Source: Spirochaetaceae bacterium (GTDB lineage: Bacteria; Spirochaetota; Spirochaetia; Treponematales; Breznakiellaceae). Taken from it: DNA of 6,512 nucleotides. The DNA is taken from assembly GCA_031283025.1 (NCBI GenBank), contig JAITCP010000007.1:1-6512 (forward strand), read 5' to 3'. The notes under the pieces are model-generated. The model worked only from the letters and a program-made list of their open reading frames with translations, had not been told where the DNA came from and searched no databases. Positions 1-5,433 of this stretch are shown in pieces. A program made the translations under genes and the position numbers. How positions within the stretch are numbered: position 1 is the stretch's first letter; the number at the start of each line of letters is the position of its first letter.

Positions 1-311
1 ATATGGGACACCGGAGCGGCCAATTCTATGTGGCCCATGCGTTCACGGCGTACCTTAAAGTGGGTTACCTCCACGCCGCAGCGGTCGCAGATAACTCCCT
101 TGTAACGGATAGACTTGAATTTGCCGCAGTAACACTCCCACTCTTTTGTAGTGCCAAATATTCGTTCGCAAAAAAGACCGTCCTTTTCCGGCCTAAGGGT
201 GCGGTAATTAATCGTTTCAGGTTTTTTTACTTCTCCGTATGACCACGCACGGATCATATCCGGCGAGGCCAGCTTAATCATGATCGAGTCAAAATCCTGT
301 ATATCCCTCAT
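1..311 (-). CDS. rpoC: RNA polymerase subunit beta prime, N-terminal part (cut by window edge)
   Basis: Beta prime forms the RNA polymerase clamp and most of the catalytic centre. Only 103 codons are visible, and the gene runs off the left edge. The protein opens MRDIQDFDSIMIKLASPDMI, the usual RpoC start region, followed by a segment resembling WSYGEVKKPETINYRT, common to the family. The N-terminal zinc-binding site is intact: Cys60 and Cys62 (CYCGKF) with Cys75 and Cys78 (ICDRCG), in the CxC-x12-CxxC spacing seen in E. coli. The stretch ends at the conserved RRERMGHIELAAPVSH. The start is the ATG at 309-311, preceded by an AGAGG Shine-Dalgarno (318-322) six nucleotides upstream. It follows rpoB after a 142-nt spacer containing a duplicated palindromic repeat, so its translation is probably not directly coupled to rpoB. 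No odd residues or frameshift are seen in the visible part. Confidence 0.98.
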   Translation of the reverse strand, partial: MRDIQDFDSIMIKLASPDMIRAWSYGEVKKPETINYRTLRPEKDGLFCERIFGTTKEWECYCGKFKSIRYKGVICDRCGVEVTHFKVRRERMGHIELAAPVSH

Positions 312-327
312 TGTCAACCTCTATTTA

Positions 328-380
328 GTGCGGCTAAACAGCCGCACAGTTTAATCGAACATGAAACAAAGTTTCATGGT
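328..380 (-). repeat. 53-bp direct repeat, rpoC-proximal copy, with two perfect hairpins
   Basis: This copy is identical over 53 bp to 393-445, with a period of 65 bp. It contains two palindromes: GTGCGGCT/AGCCGCAC (328-335 with 340-347, loop of 4) and CATGAAAC/GTTTCATG (360-367 with 371-378, loop of 3). On the mRNA the CATGAAAC hairpin comes first and the GC-rich one second, ending 16 nt before the rpoC start codon. Neither is followed by a U-run on the minus strand, so they do not look like intrinsic terminators. The perfect palindromes and exact duplication resemble REP/BIME-type intergenic repeats, but membership of a genome-wide family is inference. Confidence 0.9.
351..377 (-). CDS. Possible micro-ORF MKLCFMFD, copy 2 (leader peptide candidate)
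   Basis: This is an eight-codon reading frame, ATG to TAA, lying inside the 53-bp repeat. The start has a reasonable SD: AGAGG at 383-387 with a 5-nt spacer, the same motif that precedes rpoC. The peptide is identical to the one at 416-442, but so is the DNA, so conservation of the peptide cannot be judged from this window. The start codon lies in the stem of the CATGAAAC hairpin, so folding and ribosome loading would compete. It could be a translated leader that feeds ribosomes towards rpoC, or a chance frame within a palindromic repeat. Confidence 0.3.
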   Translation of the reverse strand: MKLCFMFD

Positions 381-392
381 AACCTCTGCCCG

Positions 393-445
393 GTGCGGCT
401 AAACAGCCGCACAGTTTAATCGAACATGAAACAAAGTTTCATGGT
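393..445 (-). repeat. 53-bp direct repeat, rpoB-proximal copy, with two perfect hairpins
   Basis: This is the second exact copy of 328-380, separated from it by 12 nt (381-392). Hairpins are GTGCGGCT/AGCCGCAC (393-400 with 405-412) and CATGAAAC/GTTTCATG (425-432 with 436-443). It begins 8 nt after the rpoB stop codon in the direction of transcription, so the first hairpin could block 3'-to-5' decay of the upstream mRNA, as REP elements do in enterobacteria; that role is inference. Sequences flanking the two copies differ apart from the AGAGG motif upstream of each. Confidence 0.9.
416..442 (-). CDS. Possible micro-ORF MKLCFMFD, copy 1 (leader peptide candidate)
   Basis: This eight-codon ATG-to-TAA frame begins 11 nt after the rpoB stop codon. 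A strong SD, AGAGGAGA (447-454), overlaps the last base positions of the rpoB stop and sits at good spacing from the ATG, so ribosomes finishing rpoB could reinitiate here. DNA and peptide are identical to the copy at 351-377. No function is recognised. It may instead be a by-product of the palindromic repeat in which it lies. Confidence 0.3.
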   Translation of the reverse strand: MKLCFMFD

Positions 446-453
446 TTCTCCTC

Positions 454-3400
454 TTAAAAATTACTCCCCGATTTGGTGATGAGTTCTTCATCCCGTTCGG
501 TCAGCGGAATCTGCTTGCCCTTTGCATCGTAAATTGTCATATCCAGCGCCAGGCCCCGTAATTCCTGAACCAGCACGTTAAACGATTCGGGTATTCCCGC
601 AGTGGTGGAAGGTTCGCCCTTCACGATGGCTTCGTAAATCTTGGAACGCCCTGTCATATCGTCTGACTTGATCGTCAAAAGTTCCTGCAAGGTATTTGCC
701 GCTCCATAGGCTTCCAGCGCCCACACTTCCATTTCTCCCAGCCGCTGTCCGCCGAACTGGGCCTTGCCCCCTAGGGGCTGCTGGGTTACCAGAGAATAGG
801 GGCCGGTAGACCGGGCGTGCATCTTGTCATCCACCAGGTGATGGAGTTTAAGAAAGTAAATTATCCCGCAGAAAATCGGATTTACAAAAGGTTCGCCGGT
901 ACGCCCGTCCCGCAGTATGGTTTTACTGGTTACCGGAAGTCTCGCTTCTCTAAGTTTTTCCTCAATGTCTGCTGTAGAGGGGGATTGGAATACCGGGGTG
1001 GAGTACCACTCGTCCAGGGTACTGGCCGCCCAGCCAAGCTCTGTTTCCAGAAGCTGGCCTATGTTCATACGGGAAGGAACCCCCAGCGGAGTCAGGCAAA
1101 TGTCCAGCGGCGTGCCGTCTTCCATGTAGGGCATATCCTCCTCAGGCAGGATTCGGGCTACAACGCCCTTGTTACCGTGGCGGCCTGCCATCTTGTCCCC
1201 TTCACGGAGTTTTCGCTTGGTGGCGATGAGCACTTTTACCACTTCATCTACGCCGGGGTTTAGATCGTCCCCCTCGGAACGTTTAAGCCGCTGTATGTCG
1301 ATGATCGTTCCTTCGATGCCGTGGGGCACCCGGAGGGATGAATCCCGTACTTCCTTGGCCTTTTCACCGAATATCGAATTAAGGAGCTTGCATTCCGGCG
1401 TGGTTTCTGTTTCGCTTTTGGGAGTTACTTTCCCTACCAGAATGTCTCCGGCCCAAACTTTTGCGCCTACGCAGATGATCCCTTCCGCATCCAGATTGTC
1501 CAGACTTTTTTCCAATGTGTTGGGAATATCCCGCGTGATCTTTTCCGGCCCCAGTTTGGTTTCACGGACTTCCGTGATAAACTCCTTAATGTGGATGGAA
1601 GTAAACATATCCTCCTTTACCACCCGCTCTGAAATAAGGATTGAATCTTCATAGTTGTACCCGTTCCAGGGCATAAACCCTACCAGAACATTCCGGCCCA
1701 GGGCAAGTTCGCCGTCTCTGGTGGCCGGCCCGTCCGCGATAACCTGCCCGGCGGTGATCTTTTCCCCCACTTTGACAATGGGGCGCTGATTATAGCAGGT
1801 ATCCTGATTGGTTCGCAGATATTTTGCCAGCCGGTATACATCGAGCCCCTCTTCCGTTGTCTGAGGGCCGGGCTGCCCTTTTCCGTCCGGACGGATAACA
1901 ACTTCGCCGGAAGTTACCCGGAGTACCAAACCGCCACGGCGGGCCTTGACGAGTACTCCTGAATCGTAGGCGCACTTTCCTTCCATGCCGGTTCCCACCC
2001 TTGGGGCTTCAGGAAAGACCAGCGGCACTGCCTGGCGCTGCATATTGCTCCCCATGAGGGCCCGGTTGGCATCGTCATGTTCCAGGAAGGGAATAAGAGA
2101 AGCCGACACGGAGATGATCTGTTTGGGAGACACGTCCATGTACTGAAGATCCTCCGGGGCACGGGTGGTATAGTCACCCTGGCGGCGGCAGGAAACCTGA
2201 TCATCCGCAAAAGTTCCGTTATCATGAAGCCGTGCGGAAGCCTGGGCGATGTAGTAACGGTCTTCATCCATGGCGGAAAGGTATTCAATGTCGGAAGTAG
2301 CCCTGCCCCTGGTTACCTTGCGGTAGGGGGCTTCCAAAAACCCATATTCATTCACCCTGGTATAGTTAGCTAGGGATACAATAAGGCCGATGTTGGGGCC
2401 TTCCGGTGTTTCTATGGGGCACATCCTGCCGTAGTGGGTATAGTGAACATCACGGACTTCAAAGCCCGCCCTGTCACGGGAAAGGCCGCCGGGGCCCAGT
2501 GCGTTAAGCCGCCGTTTGTGGGTCAGTTCCGCCAACGGGTTTACCTGATCCATAAACTGGGAAAGCTGGCTGGAACCAAAAAATTCTTTTATGGCCGCTA
2601 CAATGGGCTTAATGGAAATCAAGTCCTGGGGCTTGATCGTGTCTGTCTCTTTAAGGCTCATCCGCTCTTTGGCGATCCGTTCCATGCGGGTAAAGGCCAC
2701 TTTTACCGCGTTAGCCATGAGTTCACCTACGGAACGTACACGCCGGTTCCCCAAATGATCAATATCATCTACCGCTTCATCCCCGACAAAAACCTTGATC
2801 AGGTACTTCATGTTGGCAAGCACATCCTGTTTGGTTAAGGTCAATTCCGTAAGAGGCTGGGCATAGTTAAATTTCTTGTTAAGTTTGTAACGGCCCACCT
2901 TACTCAGATCATAGCGGCGGCTGGTAAAGAACATTCCCATCAGGTCTTTTTCCGCCGCTTCCACGGTGATCGATTCACCTGGCATAAGCACCGAATACAC
3001 GGCGGACAAGGCTTCTTCTTTGGAGGGTTCATCCCGTGAAGAATCTTCTTTAACGAATTTAATTTCTTCACGCTCAAAGCAGTTAAGCAGCATGGGGGAA
3101 TTGAGGGAATCCGGCACCTCAAAGTTGATCACTTCTATGGTCTTAACCCCGTTAGCCAGGAGTTCGTCCACATTGTGGGGGTGGAGTTTTTCTCCGGTAC
3201 GGTACAATTTTTTCCCTTCCGGCGATTCAGAGGATTCCGCATTGTCCGTTTTTATCCAGACCGGAGAAGCCAAAACCTTGCCGGTAATTCTTTCACGGGT
3301 ATCTTTATCATCCTTAACCTTAAAGGTTTCCACCGAATGAAATGCCCGGATAATTTCTTCCCTGGTATTGTAACCTAAAGCCCGCAGGAATATGGTTCCC

Positions 3401-3993
3401 AGAATACGCTTTTTGCGGTCTATTTTGGCATAAATAAGCTCCCGTTTCTGGTCAATTTCCAGCTCCAGCCAGGAACCTCGGTAGGGGATGATCCGGGAAG
3501 AATAAATTCCCTTTTCATGGTTGAATATTACCCCCGGCGAACGGTGAATCTGGGAAACCACCACCCGCTCCGCGCCGTTGATGATGAACGTGCCCCGTTC
3601 GGTCATCAGGGGAATATCCCCCATATAAATGTCTTTTTGCCGTATTTCCCCTGTTTGCTGGAAGATCAGGTTGATCCGGGCTTTTAGGGGCACCGCATAG
3701 GTAAGGCCTTTTTGCTTGCAGTCAAGTTCGGTGAATTTGATATGCCCTTCATCCAGAGTATAGTACTCATACTCCAGCACCATATCCCCGTTGGGGCTTT
3801 CTATGGGAAAAGTAGTCCTGAAAACATCTTCAAGCCCCTGTATGTTGGGGGTTTCGCCAGCCATAACTTTGGAACGCTGCAAAAAACGTTCATAGGAACA
3901 AAGCTGAATATCTATCAGATCCGGCAGTTCCATCACATCTTGAATATCTTTACCTACATAGGAACGCTTGGCGCCCTTTCTCGTTTTTACCAT
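454..3993 (-). CDS. rpoB: DNA-directed RNA polymerase subunit beta
   Basis: Beta forms one side of the RNA polymerase active cleft and contains the rifampicin pocket. The 1179-aa protein is full length for spirochaetes and shorter than E. coli beta (1342 aa), which carries extra lineage-specific inserts. Landmarks in order are an N-terminal lobe with TERGTFIINGAERVVVSQIH (131-150), Rif cluster I with GSSQLSQFMDQ (473-483) and THKRRLNALGPGG (491-503), the fork region ETPEGPNIGLI (528-538), the catalytic-face motif GDKMAGRHGNKGV with Lys934 and Lys942 (equivalent to E. coli Lys1065 and Lys1073), and a C-terminal clamp region with GGKAQFGGQRLGEMEVWALE (1075-1094). Asn497 replaces E. coli Ser531, Ala488 replaces Ser522 and Val484 replaces Asn518. 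The ATG start has a modest SD (AGAGGG, 3999-4004; spacer 5). A 172-nt structured spacer separates it from rplL. The frame is intact. Confidence 0.99.
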   Translation of the reverse strand: MVKTRKGAKRSYVGKDIQDVMELPDLIDIQLCSYERFLQRSKVMAGETPNIQGLEDVFRTTFPIESPNGDMVLEYEYYTLDEGHIKFTELDCKQKGLTYAVPLKARINLIFQQTGEIRQKDIYMGDIPLMTERGTFIINGAERVVVSQIHRSPGVIFNHEKGIYSSRIIPYRGSWLELEIDQKRELIYAKIDRKKRILGTIFLRALGYNTREEIIRAFHSVETFKVKDDKDTRERITGKVLASPVWIKTDNAESSESPEGKKLYRTGEKLHPHNVDELLANGVKTIEVINFEVPDSLNSPMLLNCFEREEIKFVKEDSSRDEPSKEEALSAVYSVLMPGESITVEAAEKDLMGMFFTSRRYDLSKVGRYKLNKKFNYAQPLTELTLTKQDVLANMKYLIKVFVGDEAVDDIDHLGNRRVRSVGELMANAVKVAFTRMERIAKERMSLKETDTIKPQDLISIKPIVAAIKEFFGSSQLSQFMDQVNPLAELTHKRRLNALGPGGLSRDRAGFEVRDVHYTHYGRMCPIETPEGPNIGLIVSLANYTRVNEYGFLEAPYRKVTRGRATSDIEYLSAMDEDRYYIAQASARLHDNGTFADDQVSCRRQGDYTTRAPEDLQYMDVSPKQIISVSASLIPFLEHDDANRALMGSNMQRQAVPLVFPEAPRVGTGMEGKCAYDSGVLVKARRGGLVLRVTSGEVVIRPDGKGQPGPQTTEEGLDVYRLAKYLRTNQDTCYNQRPIVKVGEKITAGQVIADGPATRDGELALGRNVLVGFMPWNGYNYEDSILISERVVKEDMFTSIHIKEFITEVRETKLGPEKITRDIPNTLEKSLDNLDAEGIICVGAKVWAGDILVGKVTPKSETETTPECKLLNSIFGEKAKEVRDSSLRVPHGIEGTIIDIQRLKRSEGDDLNPGVDEVVKVLIATKRKLREGDKMAGRHGNKGVVARILPEEDMPYMEDGTPLDICLTPLGVPSRMNIGQLLETELGWAASTLDEWYSTPVFQSPSTADIEEKLREARLPVTSKTILRDGRTGEPFVNPIFCGIIYFLKLHHLVDDKMHARSTGPYSLVTQQPLGGKAQFGGQRLGEMEVWALEAYGAANTLQELLTIKSDDMTGRSKIYEAIVKGEPSTTAGIPESFNVLVQELRGLALDMTIYDAKGKQIPLTERDEELITKSGSNF

Positions 3994-4033
3994 TCCTGCC
4001 CTCTTTCAAAAAGTGTTCGTGATAATACAGACA

Positions 4034-4117
4034 GAAAGAGTCCGCAAACACAGACCCCCCGCTTTTTAGATATACATCCAAAAAACGCAAGAGCGTCTGT
4101 GTAAAAACGGACCTTTC
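4034..4117 (-). promoter_or_regulatory. Long imperfect stem-loop in the rplL-rpoB spacer
   Basis: Three helices nest around a 39-nt loop: GAAAG/CTTTC (4034-4038 with 4113-4117), GTCCG/CGGAC (4040-4044 with 4108-4112) and ACACAGAC/GTCTGTGT (4048-4055 with 4095-4102). They are broken by one bulged base (4039) and an internal loop of 5 against 3 nt, giving 18 paired positions. E. coli has an attenuator and an RNase III site in the same spacer. A comparable role here, lowering or processing transcription into rpoB, is inference from position and structure. Confidence 0.55.
4080..4098 (-). terminator. Short U-tailed hairpin, possible attenuator before rpoB
   Basis: On the mRNA strand a hairpin AGACGC-TCTT-GCGTTT (core ACGC/GCGT, 4085-4088 with 4093-4096) runs directly into six T (4080-4085), which partly overlap the stem. 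The core is only four pairs, so termination would be weak at most. Its 5' arm shares positions 4095-4098 with the long stem-loop at 4034-4117, so the two folds exclude each other. This arrangement would suit partial attenuation, but no measured effect is implied. Confidence 0.35.
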
Positions 4118-4132
4118 TATTCTTCAAATAAA

Positions 4133-4149
4133 TTCCTTTTTGCAAGGAA
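4133..4149 (-). terminator. Weak hairpin just after rplL, possible attenuator
   Basis: TTCCTT/AAGGAA (4133-4138 with 4144-4149, loop of 5) forms a 6-bp stem starting 16 nt after the rplL stop codon. On the mRNA it is followed by TTTATTT. The stem is short and the T-tract is interrupted, so it is a poor intrinsic terminator. It could let partial readthrough into rpoB or mark the 3' end of an rplL-only transcript. Confidence 0.3.
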
Positions 4150-4165
4150 ACTACGGAAGTCCGAT

Positions 4166-4552
4166 TTACTGAACTTCCACTGTACCGCCTGCGGCGGTAA
4201 TTTGTTCCTTGATCTTGGCGGCTTCTTCCTTGGGAATGCCTTCCTTGAGAGGCTTGGGCGCTCCTTCTACCAGGTCTTTCGCCTCTTTAAGGCCCAGACC
4301 CGTTACCGCCCGGACTTCCTTAATCACCGGGATTTTCTTTGTCTCGTCATAAGCCTTAAGGATTACATTGAACTCGGTCTGTTCTTCTACCGCTTCACCG
4401 CCGCCCGCACCGGGGGCCGCAACTGCCGCCACCGCTACCGGGGCTGCCGCTGACACTCCGAACTTTTCCTCCATCATTTTGACCAGCTCGGAAACTTCCA
4501 GAACCGTCATACCCGCAATTGTTTCCAGGATTTCTTCTTTTGTGGCTGCCAT
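4166..4552 (-). CDS. rplL: 50S ribosomal protein L7/L12
   Basis: L7/L12 is the multicopy protein of the ribosomal stalk. It recruits EF-Tu, EF-G and other translational GTPases and binds the ribosome through L10. The 128-aa length is typical. Residues 1-33 form the helical N-terminal dimerisation domain that binds L10. Residues 34-58 are the flexible Ala/Gly/Pro-rich hinge, and 59-128 the globular C-terminal domain. The factor-binding surface is intact (KKIPVIKEVR, 72-81, and TGLGLKEAKDLVE, 84-96). The start at 4550-4552 has a strong SD, AAGGAGA (4560-4566). Unusually, 331 nt separate it from rplJ, although L12 is needed in several copies per L10. A candidate promoter just upstream (4575-4603) could supply the extra expression. 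No anomalies are seen in the protein. Confidence 0.99.
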   Translation of the reverse strand: MAATKEEILETIAGMTVLEVSELVKMMEEKFGVSAAAPVAVAAVAAPGAGGGEAVEEQTEFNVILKAYDETKKIPVIKEVRAVTGLGLKEAKDLVEGAPKPLKEGIPKEEAAKIKEQITAAGGTVEVQ

Positions 4553-4574
4553 ATTATCTTCTCCTTAAATAAGT

Positions 4575-4603
4575 ATTATGCGCCTCATACAAGGCACCTT
4601 CAA
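4575..4603 (-). promoter_or_regulatory. Candidate sigma-70-type promoter for rplL
   Basis: Reading on the minus strand, TTGAAG (4598-4603) is followed after exactly 17 nt by CATAAT (4575-4580). These match the TTGACA and TATAAT consensus at 4 and 5 of 6 positions. Transcription would start near 4565-4569, leaving a leader of roughly 15 nt that keeps the rplL SD or part of it. A secondary promoter here would explain how L12 outnumbers L10. The match is only moderate and such pairs occur by chance. Confidence 0.35.
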
Positions 4604-4641
4604 AAACCGACAGGAACGGCAGCACCCGAAGCCTGACGGTT
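4602..4641 (-). terminator. Terminator-like hairpin upstream of rplL
   Basis: On the mRNA, AACCGTCAGG (4632-4641) pairs with CCTGTCGGTT (4605-4614) with one T-T mismatch. An inner CGG/CCG helix can cap it. The 3' arm runs into five T (4602-4606), two of them in the stem. It lies 50 nt before the rplL start codon and just before the candidate rplL promoter, so it could end or attenuate transcripts arriving from rplJ. The short T-tract makes this tentative. Confidence 0.4.
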
Positions 4642-4652
4642 ATGTTAGAGTT

Positions 4653-4691
4653 GTTCAGTCTGGCCACATAGTTGATGTGATCAGATTGAAC
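4653..4691. repeat. Imperfect 17-bp inverted repeat in the rplJ-rplL spacer
   Basis: Arms 4653-4669 and 4675-4691 (GTTCAGTCTGGCCACAT and ATGTGATCAGATTGAAC) match at 14 of 17 positions around a 5-nt loop. As plus-strand RNA two of the three differences become G-U pairs; as minus-strand RNA two become A-C mismatches and one a G-U pair, so the fold is better in the antisense orientation. It could be a DNA-binding palindrome or a decayed transposable palindrome. Confidence 0.6.
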
Positions 4692-4709
4692 AGCCTCCTG
4701 TAATAAACT

Positions 4710-4730
4710 GCAAAATACACAGTATTTTGC
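4710..4730. repeat. Perfect 9-bp hairpin (GCAAAATAC) in the rplJ-rplL spacer
   Basis: GCAAAATAC (4710-4718) and GTATTTTGC (4722-4730) form a perfect stem with a 3-nt loop. On the plus strand it is followed by five T (4731-4735), which looks like a terminator for antisense transcription, but no plus-strand gene lies upstream. On the operon strand it has no clean U-tail. The design, a perfect stem with a tiny loop, resembles the CATGAAAC hairpins in the rpoB-rpoC spacer. Confidence 0.65.
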
Positions 4731-4743
4731 TTTTTCAGCGGTA

Positions 4744-4773
4744 AATCTCTAAAAACTGAAGTTTTTAGAGATT
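4744..4773. repeat. Perfect 14-bp palindrome (AATCTCTAAAAACT) in the rplJ-rplL spacer
   Basis: AATCTCTAAAAACT (4744-4757) and its exact reverse complement (4760-4773) are separated by two bases, so the RNA would fold into a 13-bp stem with a 4-nt loop. There is no U-tract on the operon strand, so it is not a classical terminator. It is AT-rich and unlike the neighbouring coding DNA, consistent with an inserted palindromic repeat or an RNase III-type processing site (inference). Confidence 0.7.
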
Positions 4774-4779
4774 CCCTTA

Positions 4780-4835
4780 ACTTGTCCGATAACAGTTTGG
4801 GCATATGGCCCAAACTTGCGGGTTATCGAACAAGT
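4780..4835 (-). promoter_or_regulatory. Compound two-helix hairpin downstream of rplJ
   Basis: A lower 14-bp helix (4780-4793 with 4822-4835, one G-U pair in the mRNA) carries an upper perfect 9-bp helix AGTTTGGGC/GCCCAAACT (4794-4802 with 4808-4816, loop of 5). A one-sided 5-nt bulge (4817-4821) separates the two. With 23 pairs in 56 nt it is the strongest RNA structure in the window. It starts about 50 nt after the rplJ stop and has no U-tail, so mRNA stabilisation, cleavage or protein binding is more likely than termination. Confidence 0.65.
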
Positions 4836-4847
4836 CTATTGCTTCCG

Positions 4848-4860
4848 GCCCCAAGGGGGC
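4848..4860 (-). other. Small GC hairpin after rplJ
   Basis: GCCCC/GGGGC (4848-4852 with 4856-4860) forms a 5-bp stem with a 3-nt loop, 23 nt after the rplJ stop codon. No T-run follows on the mRNA strand, so it is not an intrinsic terminator. It is the first of the run of hairpins that fills the rplJ-rplL spacer. Confidence 0.35.
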
Positions 4861-4883
4861 TGAAAATCAATCACTAATGGCTG

Positions 4884-5432
4884 TCAGCCAGCCTTCTTAT
4901 CGGCGATTGCCTTGATCGTCCGTACCAACCGGGCGGGAACATCGTTCAATGCCGCCGCAAGGTTCCGGGCAGGGCCGTTCATCACCGACATGAGCATGGA
5001 AATAAGCTCCAGTTTGCCGGGCAGTCTGGAAAAGGCATCTATCTGTTTATCCGAATAAACGGTGTTTCCCACCAGGCCGCCCTTGACTTTTAAGGTTGGC
5101 GCTTCTCTGATAAAGTCCAGAAGTATTTTGGCTACTTCGTTGGTGTCTTTGGAAGCGATTGCAATAGCCGTGGGCCCTATTAAGTAATTGGACACATCCG
5201 GCACTTTAAGGGCTTCAAAGGCAAGCCGGGCAAAATTGTTCTTTACTACCTTAAAAGAAGCTTCTTTGCCCCGGAGCTGTTTACGCAACGCGGTAATTTG
5301 TTCCACCGTAAGGCCCCGGTAATCGGCAAAAATAAAATCCGGTGCGCTCTCCTGCGCTGGGGAAAAAATGTCTTTTAACTCGCCTATGGCCTTGATCTTA
5401 GATTCTTGTTCTTTCTTGGCTACAATCGCCAT
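4884..5432 (-). CDS. rplJ: 50S ribosomal protein L10
   Basis: L10 anchors the L7/L12 dimers to 23S rRNA at the base of the stalk. The protein from this start is 182 aa, close to the family norm. The N-terminal rRNA-binding domain includes FADYRGLTVEQITALRKQLR (35-54) and KVVKNNFARLAFEAL (61-75). The C-terminal helix from about residue 140, which binds L12 dimers, is present (KLELISMLMSV onward). The frame extends 28 codons further upstream, but the start at 5430-5432 (MAIVAKKEQ) is preferred. It has a strong SD, AAGGAGGAA (5437-5445), it opens like L10, and the longer version would overlap rplA. It follows the rplA stop by one nucleotide, which predicts translational coupling and leaves no room for the L10-binding leader found before E. 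coli rplJ. Confidence 0.98.
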   Translation of the reverse strand: MAIVAKKEQESKIKAIGELKDIFSPAQESAPDFIFADYRGLTVEQITALRKQLRGKEASFKVVKNNFARLAFEALKVPDVSNYLIGPTAIAIASKDTNEVAKILLDFIREAPTLKVKGGLVGNTVYSDKQIDAFSRLPGKLELISMLMSVMNGPARNLAAALNDVPARLVRTIKAIADKKAG

Positions 5433-5433
5433 T

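Noticed and set aside
328..445. CRISPR array
   Set aside because: There are only two repeats, each made of two separate palindromes, and the 12-nt gap is too short to be a spacer.
817..1263. 148-codon plus-strand open frame opposite rpoB, and other long antisense frames
   Set aside because: They lie wholly antisense to strongly conserved rpoB, resemble no family I know and lack convincing start signals; they are shadow frames.
4022..4027. TATTAT hexamer on the minus strand upstream of rpoB as a possible promoter -10 element
   Set aside because: No acceptable -35 hexamer at 16 to 18 nt upstream; the nearest candidates (TTTGCG, TTGCGG) are at 14 to 15 nt.
4710..4735. Plus-strand intrinsic terminator (GCAAAATAC hairpin plus five T)
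   Set aside because: The structure is real, but no plus-strand gene or promoter is seen before it, so calling it a functional terminator is not supported. It is listed only as a hairpin.
4554..4748. Minus-strand open frame of 64 sense codons across the rplJ-rplL spacer, ending TAA two nucleotides before the rplL ATG
   Set aside because: It has no ATG, and the only strong SD-like AGGAGG (4694-4699) has no start codon at useful spacing. It runs through several palindromes, and an open frame of this length is not rare by chance. A GTG or TTG start cannot be fully excluded.
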